A stretch of DNA of 22,624 nucleotides from Glacieibacterium sp038211965 (GCA_038211965.1 JBBQVB010000032.1:1-22624), one strand, 5' to 3'; numbered from the stretch's first letter, positions 1 to 6,905 are shown. A program made the numbers and translations. Notes: generated by a model from the sequence alone, not told the origin.

Positions 1-1385
1 CCGAGCGCCTTCTTGTCGTCGGTCGAGACCGACTTCGGCGGGATCCGCGCGATGGTTGCGACGACCGCCTCGATCTCCTTGGCGGTGATCACCTTCTTGC
101 GCTTGCTCTCGACCACCAGCATCTGCGACGCCCCGGCCTCGTCGATCACGTCGATCGCCTTGTCCGGCAGCTTACGGTCGTTGCTGTAGCGCGCCGACAA
201 CTCGACCGCCGCCTTGATCGCTTCGGGCGTGTACTTCAGCTGGTGGTGCAGCTCGTAGCTCGGACGCAGGCCCATCAGGATCTTGACCGAATCCTCGATC
301 GACGGCTCGTTGACGTCGATTTTCTGGAAGCGCCGCAGCAGCGCGCGGTCCTTCTCGAAGTGGTTGCGGAATTCCTTGTAGGTCGTCGAGCCGATGCAGC
401 GGATCGCGCCGCTCGACAGCGCGGGCTTGAGCAGGTTCGACGCGTCCATCGCGCCGCCGCTCGTCGCGCCAGCGCCGATGACGGTATGGATTTCGTCGAT
501 GAACAGCACCGCGTGCGGAAGCTTTTCAAGCTCGTTGACGACGTTCTTCAAGCGCTCCTCGAAGTCGCCGCGGTAGCGCGTGCCCGCCAGCAGCGACCCC
601 ATGTCGAGCGAGTAGATGACGGCGGGCTTGAGCACGTCGGGCACCGCGCCTTCGACGATCTTGCGGGCCAGGCCCTCGGCGATCGCGGTCTTGCCGACGC
701 CCGGATCGCCGACATACAGCGGATTGTTCTTGCTGCGGCGGCACAGGATCTGGATCGTCCGGTCGACCTCGGCATGCCGCCCGATCAGCGGATCGACCTT
801 GCCGAGCTTGGCCTTGTCGTTGAGGTTGACAGTGAACTGCTTGAGCGCGCTCTCGGCCTTGCCCGACGGCTTGGCGGCAGCGTCCTTGGGCTCGGTCTCC
901 TCCTTGTCGGGTTCGACACCCTTGACCGCGCGGCTCTCCGACGCCCCCGTCTTGGCGATGCCGTGGCTGATGAAACTGACCGCGTCGAGGCGCGTCATGT
1001 CCTGCTGCTGGAGGAAGAATACCGCATGGATCTCGCGCTCGCTGAACAATGCGACGAGCACGTTGGCCCCCGTGACCTCCTCGCGGCCCGACGACTGAAC
1101 GTGGAGGATGGCGCGCTGGACGACCCGCTGGAAGCCCGCAGTGGGCGAGGGATCGACCGACGCGTCGGCCTTCAGTGAACCGAGTTCGGTATCGAGATAC
1201 TGCGTCACCTTGCCGGCGAGGTCATCGACATCGACGGTGCACGCCTTCATCACCGCGCTCGCGTGGGCGTCGGCGGTCAGCGCGAGCAGCAGATGCTCGA
1301 GCGTCGCATATTCGTGATGGCGGCGGCTCGCCTCGGCGAGCGCATTGTGGAGGCTGTGTTCGAGTTCGCGGGTAAACGAGGGCAT
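1..1385 (-). CDS. clpA: ClpA, ATPase subunit of the ClpAP protease (N-terminal 461 codons; runs off the window)
   Basis: ClpA is the AAA+ unfoldase that feeds substrates, including N-degron and SsrA-tagged proteins, into the ClpP peptidase in the cytoplasm. The visible part starts with a Clp N-terminal repeat domain (about residues 1-145, beginning MPSFTRELEH), then a charged Ala/Lys-rich linker (about 150-180), then the first AAA+ module. Walker A is GDPGVGKT at residues 226-233 and Walker B is VLFIDE at 293-298; the segment after Walker B (GAGATSGGAMDASN) is typical of ClpA. The reading frame is open to base 1, so the second AAA+ module lies outside the window. The start at 1385 is supported by GGGAG six bases upstream. 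The gene immediately upstream on the same strand is not clpS, which often precedes clpA, but a PEP-CTERM gene. The assignment as ClpA rather than ClpC or ClpB rests on the linker and first-module sequence. Confidence 0.95.
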   Translation of the reverse strand, partial: MPSFTRELEHSLHNALAEASRRHHEYATLEHLLLALTADAHASAVMKACTVDVDDLAGKVTQYLDTELGSLKADASVDPSPTAGFQRVVQRAILHVQSSGREEVTGANVLVALFSEREIHAVFFLQQQDMTRLDAVSFISHGIAKTGASESRAVKGVEPDKEETEPKDAAAKPSGKAESALKQFTVNLNDKAKLGKVDPLIGRHAEVDRTIQILCRRSKNNPLYVGDPGVGKTAIAEGLARKIVEGAVPDVLKPAVIYSLDMGSLLAGTRYRGDFEERLKNVVNELEKLPHAVLFIDEIHTVIGAGATSGGAMDASNLLKPALSSGAIRCIGSTTYKEFRNHFEKDRALLRRFQKIDVNEPSIEDSVKILMGLRPSYELHHQLKYTPEAIKAAVELSARYSNDRKLPDKAIDVIDEAGASQMLVVESKRKKVITAKEIEAVVATIARIPPKSVSTDDKKAL

Positions 1386-1440
1386 CGGGGTCTCCCGGGC
1401 CGGCGCGAAAAAGACTCTGCGCTGGCGTCCCCATCAATGT

Positions 1441-1471
1441 CACCCTGAACCCGCGAAACTGCAAGGGGGTG
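1441..1471. other. Imperfect inverted repeat in the clpA upstream gap
   Basis: The 160-base gap between the PEP-CTERM gene and clpA contains CACCC at 1441-1445 and GGGTG at 1467-1471, which can pair around a long loop. The sequence around it resembles the short dispersed intergenic repeats common in sphingomonads, from memory. It could be a weak terminator for the PEP-CTERM gene or part of the clpA leader. I saw no convincing sigma-32 or sigma-70 promoter in the gap. Confidence 0.2.
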
Positions 1472-1545
1472 CGGCATCGGGCAGTTCAGCGCACGAAAAG
1501 GACGGCCGGGTTGCCCCCGCCGCCCGATTCGTTGCGCCGTCAAGC

Positions 1546-2442
1546 TTATGCTGCGAGCGTCGCGTTCCGTCGGCGGGCGGCGAAACCCGTCATCGCGAAG
1601 CCGGCGATCATCAGCGCCCAGGTGGCGGGCTCGGGAACGCCCGCGACCTGGAAGTCGAAATTCTTCGACAGGCCGCCGCTGAAACCGAACGCGATATGAT
1701 CGACCGCTCCGTTGAACACACCGCCGCTCCAGCCCGATCCCGCGCCGGTCGACAGGCCATAGACCGTCAGGTTGCTTCCCGCATTGTCGGCGATCCATGC
1801 GGCAAGCGTCTTCTGCCCGCCGTTGGCGGCGGCAAAGGTCGGTCCAAGCGCAGCATTATTCGCCCAGAAGATACCGTTGTTCAGGTTGGCCGTCAGCGTC
1901 GTCCAGACCCCGGTCGGGGCTGGCGTCTGGTTCTGATAGACATATTCAAGGATCAGCGAGCCGGCGAAATTGCCGTCCTTGAGGATGTCGAGGCGAACCG
2001 TCGGCGCAAATGCCGTCGGGGTCGACGACGAAGCGTCGCGATAAAAATCGTAGGACAGCGAGGTCAGCGACGACAACGCCACCGGTGCGACGTTGAAATT
2101 ATAGCGCAGGTCGCCCTTCGAGTTGCCATCGACGGTCGCGAAATACGCGGCGCCGTTGCCGTCGTTGGTGTAGCTCTTGGTGATGCCGACGCTGCCACCG
2201 CCGCCGACGTCGCTCTGATACCATTGATCGAAGACCGTCGGCGCGGTCGCGCGGTTGGCCCCGCCGCCCGGCCCGACTACCGTCGTTGTCGTGCCGTTCG
2301 CAGTGGTCGTCGTCGTCGCGACGCCCGCACCGTAGTTGCCGTTGACGGCGGGCAGCGACGTGTTCAGCACGACATCGGCGGCTTGTGCCGACACGGCTGC
2401 AGTGAGCGCCACAGTGGCGCAAATGAGCAGGCTCGATTTCAT
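1546..2442 (-). CDS. Exported PEP-CTERM (PEPxxWA type) protein, 298 aa, unknown function
   Basis: A Sec signal peptide (MKSSLLICAT..., cleavage near AQAA at about residue 22) leads into a Gly/Thr/Asn-rich, probably beta-structured body with a low-complexity Thr tract at 43-54. The C-terminus has the three-part exosortase signal: PEPATWA at 270-276, a hydrophobic stretch to about 288, then ARRR and a short tail. Proteins of this class are exported, cut by an exosortase and released or anchored at the envelope, often as part of an extracellular matrix. I recognise no family in the body. The start at 2442 is chosen over an upstream ATG because GGGGAG lies seven to eight bases before it and the signal peptide begins there. 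It follows the next PEP-CTERM gene by 91 bases containing a hairpin but no visible sigma-54 site, so it may depend on read-through from that gene. Confidence 0.85.
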   Translation of the reverse strand: MKSSLLICATVALTAAVSAQAADVVLNTSLPAVNGNYGAGVATTTTTANGTTTTVVGPGGGANRATAPTVFDQWYQSDVGGGGSVGITKSYTNDGNGAAYFATVDGNSKGDLRYNFNVAPVALSSLTSLSYDFYRDASSSTPTAFAPTVRLDILKDGNFAGSLILEYVYQNQTPAPTGVWTTLTANLNNGIFWANNAALGPTFAAANGGQKTLAAWIADNAGSNLTVYGLSTGAGSGWSGGVFNGAVDHIAFGFSGGLSKNFDFQVAGVPEPATWALMIAGFAMTGFAARRRNATLAA

Positions 2443-2495
2443 TGAAATTCTCCCCAGAAATGTTTCGAAGCAAACGCGACGAAGAGCAGCGACCG

Positions 2496-2525
2496 ACGAC
2501 GGCGGCACTTACGCGCCGCCGTCGT
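2496..2525. terminator. Perfect 11-bp stem hairpin between two PEP-CTERM genes
   Basis: ACGACGGCGGC (2496-2506) pairs exactly with GCCGCCGTCGT (2515-2525) around an 8-base loop, only 8 bases past the stop of the upstream PEP-CTERM gene on the (-) strand. No U-tract follows, so it may be a partial terminator or an mRNA 3'-end stabiliser rather than a strong intrinsic terminator. Confidence 0.5.
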
Positions 2526-2533
2526 TCGTTCGA

Positions 2534-3241
2534 TCAGGCAACGAGCGTGCCGCGGCGGCGTGCGGCGAAGCCGGTCATCGCGAAGCCGGCGATCATCAGT
2601 GCCCACGAGGCGGGTTCTGGTACCGCTGCGGCGGGCTCGAGGTTGACGCTGCCGAGGCGGTTGTCGCCATAGGTCGGGCCGCCGGCGACCGAATAGCCGA
2701 AGCTCTGCGACAGGCGCAGGCGGACCAGCGAGCCGGCGGTCGCGAACTGCTGGCCGGGGTAATAGGTCAGGCCGGGGTAGGCGTCGGTGAAATAGCTGAT
2801 CGGGATCGCTGCCTCGAGGCCGAGGCCGTCGCCGCTTGCCGAAACGGTGATGCCGCTCGCCGCGACAGGGCCACTGAGGCCGGGGATGAAGACATTCTGC
2901 GTCCCGGCGCTGAGCTCGAAGCCGACGTCGGAGCCGTTGTTGTTGGCGGGATCGATATCGAAATACAGGTTGTTGAACGCCCCCGCCGACGCTCCGCCCG
3001 ACGACGGATCGGCGCGCAGGTAGGTGTACACATAGCCGTTCTGGCTGGCGAGGTAGATCGAGTAGGCGACATAGGCGCTTTCGCCGGTCGGTGCACCGAA
3101 ATTGCTGTTCGGCGCTGAGGCGTTGTAGGCGACCGTCGCCGTGGCAGCGCCGTAGGCAGCGTCGTAGCTGCCATCGACGACGATCGCGTGCGCGGCGCTG
3201 GCCGACAGCGCAGTGACGGCGGTAAGAAATAGGAATTTCAT
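2534..3241 (-). CDS. Exported PEP-CTERM (PEPxxWA type) protein, 235 aa, possible sugar-binding-like fold
   Basis: A short signal peptide (MKFLFLTAVT..., cleavage near AHA at about residue 19) is followed by a body with features reminiscent of CBM9/DOMON-type beta-sandwiches: an opening VDGSYD, a central NLYFDIDPANN (91-101) and a late EAAIPISYF (143-151). This fold suggestion is inference from pattern only. The C-terminal sorting signal has PEPASWA at 208-214, a hydrophobic helix and ARRR at 227-230. The start at 3241 is fixed by AAGGAG seven bases upstream and the signal peptide. A consensus sigma-54 promoter lies about 60 bases upstream. Twenty-six bases of its sorting-signal coding region (2574-2599) are identical to those of the next PEP-CTERM gene (1589-1614), consistent with duplication or strong constraint. 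Confidence 0.85.
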   Translation of the reverse strand: MKFLFLTAVTALSASAAHAIVVDGSYDAAYGAATATVAYNASAPNSNFGAPTGESAYVAYSIYLASQNGYVYTYLRADPSSGGASAGAFNNLYFDIDPANNNGSDVGFELSAGTQNVFIPGLSGPVAASGITVSASGDGLGLEAAIPISYFTDAYPGLTYYPGQQFATAGSLVRLRLSQSFGYSVAGGPTYGDNRLGSVNLEPAAAVPEPASWALMIAGFAMTGFAARRRGTLVA

Positions 3242-3300
3242 GCCATGGCTCCTTGAGGTCGTTGCCGGCCCCAAAAAGCGACGCAGGCCTGCCTCCGCCG

Positions 3301-3318
3301 AAGCAAAAACCGTGCCAG
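3301..3318 (-). promoter_or_regulatory. Sigma-54 (-24/-12) promoter of the 235-aa PEP-CTERM gene
   Basis: Reading the (-) strand, the site is CTGGCACG, GTTT, TTGCTT, which matches the consensus TGGCACG-N4-TTGCW at every position, with the invariant GG and GC ten bases apart. The expected start of transcription is near 3291, giving a leader of about 50 bases before the ATG at 3241. The AT-rich stretch upstream (about 3320-3440) is a natural place for an enhancer-binding protein, although I could not identify its site. Confidence 0.85.
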
Positions 3319-3322
3319 TTTC

Positions 3323-3351
3323 TTAAGAATAAGTTAATCAGTGGCTATAAT
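3323..3351 (+). promoter_or_regulatory. Candidate sigma-70 promoter reading rightward from the AT-rich gap
   Basis: TTAAGA (3323-3328, 4 of 6 matches to TTGACA) and a perfect TATAAT (3346-3351) are separated by 17 bases on the (+) strand. No gene lies downstream on this strand; a transcript would run about 115-145 bases to the hairpin at 3474-3501 and then antisense to a PEP-CTERM gene. It could equally be a chance match in an AT-rich upstream region. Confidence 0.3.
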
Positions 3352-3473
3352 GCTGAATGTAAACGACAAGCTCAGAGCACTGCACAATCCATTGCGGACC
3401 CGTAATTAACCAAATTGTAAGATATTCCGACAGTTTTGACGTCGCTATTGTGAAAGCTCGCACTCAAACGAGA

Positions 3474-3501
3474 AGCGGCGGCGAGTTGCCCCGCCGCCGC
3501 T
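3474..3501. terminator. 10-bp stem hairpin, likely terminator of the 223-aa PEP-CTERM gene
   Basis: AGCGGCGGCG (3474-3483) pairs with CGCCGCCGCT (3492-3501) around an 8-base loop, 22 bases after the stop codon at 3524. On the (-) strand it is followed by TCTCGTTTG, a weak U-rich run. Its build closely parallels the hairpin at 2496-2525. Confidence 0.55.
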
Positions 3502-3523
3502 GCCGTTCAGATCGACCTTCGTT

Positions 3524-4195
3524 TCAGGCGGCCACGGTCGCCGTCCGGCGCCGACGCGCGGCGAAGCCGGTCAGCGCGAAACCGGCCAGCATCAGGCCCC
3601 AGGTCGCAGGCTCGGGGACGACCGACAGCGTGATGTCGTCGATGCCGAAGTCGTTGCCCGACAAGTCGGTGTTCTGGTTGACGATGCTCAGCGTGATCGA
3701 CGTCGTCCCGGGCGCGATGACGAAGTTCGAGCCGACACCCTGCCAGACGCCTGTCGTACCGGGTGCGCTGAAGTTGCCGAGGCTGATCGCCGGGCCGACA
3801 TCGGGGGTCGCGGTGAACTGCAGCAGCGCCGGGCTCTGGAAGTACACCGACGACAGGAAGGCCGAGAAATTATACGTGCCCGAGCTGACCGCGATCGGGC
3901 TCGACTGCCAGACGACCGTGTTCGCAACGCTCGAGCCGTTGACGACCATGTAGTTGCCCGCCGGGGTGCCGAGCGTGTGATCCGAGAAGTCGGCGAACGA
4001 CGAGTGCGTCGCCAGCGCGGAGTGCGCGACCGAGTATTTGGCCTCGCCCATCTGCGCTTCGGCGCCGACGGGAACGAAGGTGTACGACGAGTTGAAACCG
4101 GTGTTGCCGCTTTCGAAGTCGCCGTTGACGACGGTCAGGGCGCTTGCCGAAGTAGCGGCAGCCAAAGCGGCGGCGACGATGATGACGTTACGCAT
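3524..4195 (-). CDS. Exported PEP-CTERM protein (PEPxxWG variant), 223 aa, sugar-binding-like body
   Basis: A signal peptide (MRNVIIVAAALAAATSASA) is followed by VVNGDFESGNTGF (22-34), and the body ends with NDFGIDDITLSVVPEP (181-196). The NGDFE...FGIDDI frame is common among PEP-CTERM proteins with a galactose-binding-like jelly-roll fold, so a carbohydrate-binding or matrix role is plausible but unproven. The sorting signal is PEPATWG (194-200), a hydrophobic helix and four arginines (214-217); the usual Ala after Trp is Gly here, unlike the two neighbouring proteins. The start at 4195 has TTGGAG seven bases upstream. A sigma-54-type promoter lies 39-55 bases upstream of the ATG, and a hairpin lies just downstream of the stop, so the gene appears to be its own transcription unit. 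Confidence 0.85.
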   Translation of the reverse strand: MRNVIIVAAALAAATSASALTVVNGDFESGNTGFNSSYTFVPVGAEAQMGEAKYSVAHSALATHSSFADFSDHTLGTPAGNYMVVNGSSVANTVVWQSSPIAVSSGTYNFSAFLSSVYFQSPALLQFTATPDVGPAISLGNFSAPGTTGVWQGVGSNFVIAPGTTSITLSIVNQNTDLSGNDFGIDDITLSVVPEPATWGLMLAGFALTGFAARRRRTATVAA

Positions 4196-4233
4196 TCAAG
4201 AACTCCAAGCTACATGACTCTACAGCCCGGGCA

Positions 4234-4250
4234 ATGCATGAACCGTGCCA
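4234..4250 (-). promoter_or_regulatory. Sigma-54 (-24/-12) promoter of the 223-aa PEP-CTERM gene
   Basis: On the (-) strand the site reads TGGCACG, GTTC, ATGCAT. The -24 element is perfect, the -12 GC is at the required ten-base distance from the GG, and only the first T of TTGC is replaced. The ten bases TGGCACGGTT are identical to the site in front of the neighbouring PEP-CTERM gene. Predicted transcription start is near 4222, giving a leader of about 27 bases. Confidence 0.75.
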
Positions 4251-4385
4251 TCCTGGCCCACCGAAAATACCGTATCAAATCAATGCGAATACCAATGCAG
4301 ATCTAGACGGGTGTAAAGAATCCCGACACTTCGCCCCGGTACTGAGCCGATGGCGAGCTGTGACGACGGCACGAACTCGATCTTG

Positions 4386-5606
4386 CTAGGCAGCAACGCT
4401 GGCATTGAACGGGAGGTCCTTGTCCGGACGGAGGTCGCCGGGCAGGCCGAGGACGCGCTCGGCGATGATGTTGCGCAGGATCTCGTCGGTACCGCCCGCA
4501 ATCCGAAGGCCTGCCGACCACATGTAGCTGCCCTGTAGCCGCGCCACATCGGGGTCGGTGGCCGCGCCGGTGACGAAGCCCGCACTTTCGCTGAGGTCGA
4601 GCGCGAAAGCCGCCATCTCCTGCATCGTCTTGGCGACGACGACCTTCGAAATCGACTGCTCGGGCCCGGGCATCGCGCCCTTCGACAGCGCCGACAGCGC
4701 GCGCATCTGCGTCAGCTTGATGCCCTCATCGGCGATGTAACTTGCGGCGATGCGCTGGCGCACGTCGCGCGCCTCGATCGCCGGCCCCAGATCGGTCTCG
4801 ATACCCCTGGCGAGCGCCATCAGCGTCGCGTACCCCGGGGCGTGGCGCGGCTTGCCGCCGACCGCGAGGCGTTCGTTCATCAGCGTCGTCAACGCGACCT
4901 TCCAGCCGTCGCCCTCGGCCCCGACGCGGTGGCTGTCGGAGACGCGGACGCCGGTAAAGAACACCTCGTTGAAGTCGCTGCCCCCCGACATCTGCTTCAA
5001 AGGCCGCGCCTCGACGCCGGGGGCGTGCATGTCGACGATGAACATCGTCAGGCCCTTGTGCTTGGGCTTCGACGGGTCGGTGCGGCAGACGATGATGCCG
5101 AAGTCGCTGAGGTGGGCGTTGGTCGTCCAGACCTTCTGGCCGTCGATCACCCAGTCGTCGCCGTCCCGCACCGCCTTGGTGCGGATGCCCGCAAGGTCGG
5201 AGCCTGCGACGGGCTCGGAGAACAGCTGGCACCAGACCTCCTCGCCGCTCAACGCCTTGGCGACATAGCGTTCGATGAGTTCGGGGGTGCCGTGGCTGAA
5301 CACCGTCGGGATGCACATGCCGAGACCGATCGAGAACAGCTCCGTCGGCGCGTGGTAGCGGCTTTCCTCCTGCGAATAGATGATCGAATTCATCGGGCCG
5401 AGGCCCTGTCCGCCCATCGACTTCGGCCAGGTGATGCCGGTGTAACCGGCGGCGTACTTGGTCGCCTGCCAGCGCTTCGAGCGCGCGACGAAATCGGCGC
5501 GGTCGGTGGTGTCGGGAACGTCGCGGAACTCGCCGATGTTCGCGTCGAGCCAGTCGCGGACCTGCGCGCGGTAGGCGGCTTCGGCGGGGGTGTCGTTGAA
5601 GTCCAT
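4386..5606 (-). CDS. Acyl-CoA dehydrogenase, probable catalytic (alpha) subunit of a heteromeric enzyme, 406 aa
   Basis: This is an FAD-dependent acyl-CoA dehydrogenase that introduces an alpha,beta double bond in beta-oxidation-type pathways. Family blocks visible are SEPVAGSDL (130-138), GQKVWTTNAH (156-165) and the C-terminal GGTDEILRNIIAERVLG (371-387). The MCAD-type catalytic glutamate of the YEGT motif is replaced by Gly371, but NERL at 244-247 places Glu245 where isovaleryl-CoA dehydrogenase and actinobacterial ChsE4/FadE26-type subunits carry theirs. The start at 5606 is preferred over an ATG at 5648 because GAGG lies about eight bases before it and family members begin this way. It lies 96 bases downstream of a second acyl-CoA dehydrogenase gene on the same strand, with a small hairpin between them. 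Substrate is unknown; bulky CoA esters such as steroid or branched chains are possible by analogy. Confidence 0.9.
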   Translation of the reverse strand: MDFNDTPAEAAYRAQVRDWLDANIGEFRDVPDTTDRADFVARSKRWQATKYAAGYTGITWPKSMGGQGLGPMNSIIYSQEESRYHAPTELFSIGLGMCIPTVFSHGTPELIERYVAKALSGEEVWCQLFSEPVAGSDLAGIRTKAVRDGDDWVIDGQKVWTTNAHLSDFGIIVCRTDPSKPKHKGLTMFIVDMHAPGVEARPLKQMSGGSDFNEVFFTGVRVSDSHRVGAEGDGWKVALTTLMNERLAVGGKPRHAPGYATLMALARGIETDLGPAIEARDVRQRIAASYIADEGIKLTQMRALSALSKGAMPGPEQSISKVVVAKTMQEMAAFALDLSESAGFVTGAATDPDVARLQGSYMWSAGLRIAGGTDEILRNIIAERVLGLPGDLRPDKDLPFNASVAA

Positions 5607-5648
5607 CTGCTCAACCTCTCGTCGGATCGGACGAATTTTGATCGTCAT

Positions 5649-5664
5649 GCTGGCGCACGCCAGC
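5649..5664. other. Small perfect hairpin between the two acyl-CoA dehydrogenase genes
   Basis: GCTGGCG (5649-5655) pairs with CGCCAGC (5658-5664) with a two-base loop, or as a six-base stem with a GCAC tetraloop. A second, overlapping pairing of CCAGCGT with ACGCTGG is possible further along. It could tune expression of the downstream gene by attenuation or RNA processing. There is no U-tract. Confidence 0.3.
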
Positions 5665-5702
5665 GTCCATGGTGCCGCACGCTGGAGGGTGGACGCGAGC
5701 CC

Positions 5703-6803
5703 TCACGCCGCCACCGCGTTGCGCCGCTCGAGTGCGCGCACCAGCCGATCGGCCCACCAGTTGCGCGACCCGAGCGCCGCGACGACGGCGCGGTTGCGGC
5801 GGTAGTAGAACTGGCAGTCGCTTTCCCAAGTGAAGCCGATGCCGCCGTGGAGCTGGACATTCTCTTCGGCGCAGAACGCCAGCGCGTCGAGGCTGGCGAC
5901 GCTCGCCGCCGCCGCCGCCTGGCGCAGCTCGCCGGCGCCCTCCGCCATCGCCCAAGCCCCGTGCAGCGCGTGCGCACGCGCGAGTTCGAGCTTGATGTAC
6001 ATGTCGGCGCACTTGTGCTTGACGCCCTGGTAACGCCCGATCTTCTGGCCGAAGGCAGTGCGCTCCTTGGCGTAGGCGACCGCCATCTCCATCGCACCCG
6101 TGGCGGTCCCCAGCGCCTCGAACGCCGTCAGGACGGCGGCGCGGTCTAACCAGTCGTGATAGGTTCCCGGGTCGCCAAGCGGCTCGGCGGGGGCGTTGGT
6201 CAGGGTCAGCCTGCCGTGGCGGCGGACGAGGTCGAGCGTCTCGGCTGCCTCGCGCGTCACGCCGGGGTCGGTCAGATCGATCAGGTACAGCTGCACGCCG
6301 TCGGGACCCTGCGCCGAGACGATCGCCACGTCGGCGGCCATCAGGTCGGCGACCGGCACCTTGACCCCGGTGATGCGGTCGCCGGTGACCTTGGCCGACG
6401 CCGCGGCGGGCGACGCGGCGGTGCCTTCGCCCCAGCCGGTGCAGCCGATCAGCGACCCGGCCCCGAACCCGCTCAGCCAGCGCGCCTGCTGCGCCTCGCT
6501 GCCGGCGAGCAGCAGCGCCTCGGTCGCGAGCAGGCTCGACAGGAAGGGCACCGGCGCGAGGCTGCGCCCGAACTCCTCTGCGAGCACGCAGGCCTCGTCG
6601 GAACCCAGGCCCAGACCGCCAAGCGCCTCGGGCACGCGCGCGGCGGTCCAGCCGAGTTCGACGATGGCGTTCCACAGCATCGAGTCGTAGGGCGCATCCG
6701 ACGCCATCTGCGCCCGCGCGACCTTCGGCCCCGCACGCTCGTCGAGGAAGCGCCGCGCCGACGACCGCAATTCCTTGGCATCGTCCGAAAAATCGAAATT
6801 CAC
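5703..6803 (-). CDS. Acyl-CoA dehydrogenase-like protein, probable non-catalytic (beta) subunit, 366 aa
   Basis: The acyl-CoA dehydrogenase fold is shown by the N-terminal helical region, RTAFGQKIGRYQG (248-260, FAD-contacting block) and QLHGGIGFTWE (317-327). Aligned by eye, the YEGT catalytic position is Leu344 and the isovaleryl-CoA-dehydrogenase-type position is Ala222, so neither known catalytic glutamate is present. Such proteins are known as the partner subunit in alpha2beta2 acyl-CoA dehydrogenases, where they supply FAD-binding residues. The start is GTG at 6803, chosen because GGGGAGA lies about seven bases upstream and the family begins MxFxFSxD. It is the first gene of the pair, with a palindromic operator candidate about 30-45 bases upstream, and is divergent from a small membrane-associated protein gene. 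Confidence 0.85.
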   Translation of the reverse strand: MNFDFSDDAKELRSSARRFLDERAGPKVARAQMASDAPYDSMLWNAIVELGWTAARVPEALGGLGLGSDEACVLAEEFGRSLAPVPFLSSLLATEALLLAGSEAQQARWLSGFGAGSLIGCTGWGEGTAASPAAASAKVTGDRITGVKVPVADLMAADVAIVSAQGPDGVQLYLIDLTDPGVTREAAETLDLVRRHGRLTLTNAPAEPLGDPGTYHDWLDRAAVLTAFEALGTATGAMEMAVAYAKERTAFGQKIGRYQGVKHKCADMYIKLELARAHALHGAWAMAEGAGELRQAAAAASVASLDALAFCAEENVQLHGGIGFTWESDCQFYYRRNRAVVAALGSRNWWADRLVRALERRNAVAA

Positions 6804-6833
6804 GCGCGCGCTCTCCCCAGAGGTCGAGGCACT

Positions 6834-6847
6834 TTACGTTAACGTCA
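6834..6847. promoter_or_regulatory. Palindromic operator candidate upstream of the acyl-CoA dehydrogenase pair
   Basis: The core ACGTTAACGT (6836-6845) is a perfect 10-bp palindrome and the flanking T6834/A6847 pair extends it with one mismatch. The arrangement TTTACGT followed by ACGTCA resembles, from memory, operators assigned to regulators of acyl-CoA and branched-chain catabolism such as the MerR-family LiuR. It lies 31-44 bases before the GTG of the beta subunit and directly abuts the -35 of the divergent promoter, so one factor could act on both directions. Confidence 0.5.
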
Positions 6848-6849
6848 GC

Positions 6850-6878
6850 CTGACACAAGCCCCGACGCACGCTATGTT
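6850..6878 (+). promoter_or_regulatory. Sigma-70-like promoter for the 136-aa gene
   Basis: CTGACA (6850-6855, 5 of 6 consensus bases) and TATGTT (6873-6878, 4 of 6) are spaced by exactly 17 bases. The expected transcript starts near 6885, just before an AGGAGA ribosome-binding site at about 6894-6899 and the GTG start at 6906. Confidence 0.55.
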
Positions 6879-6905
6879 AGCGATGCAACACACAGGAGAC
6901 GCGCC

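Noticed and set aside
243..1178. Long open frame on the (+) strand opposite clpA
   Set aside because: It is antisense to a strong ClpA frame with Walker A and B; such shadows are common in GC-rich DNA.
1386..1545. Heat-shock (sigma-32) promoter for clpA
   Set aside because: A CTTG on the (-) strand is present but no matching -10 at the right spacing.
1345..2445. 366-codon (+) strand frame across the first PEP-CTERM gene
   Set aside because: Arg/Gly-rich composition with no recognisable motif; the opposite strand has a signal peptide, sorting signal and ribosome-binding site.
4842..6149. 435-codon (+) strand frame opposite the acyl-CoA dehydrogenases
   Set aside because: Mirror of two well-supported genes, no family features.
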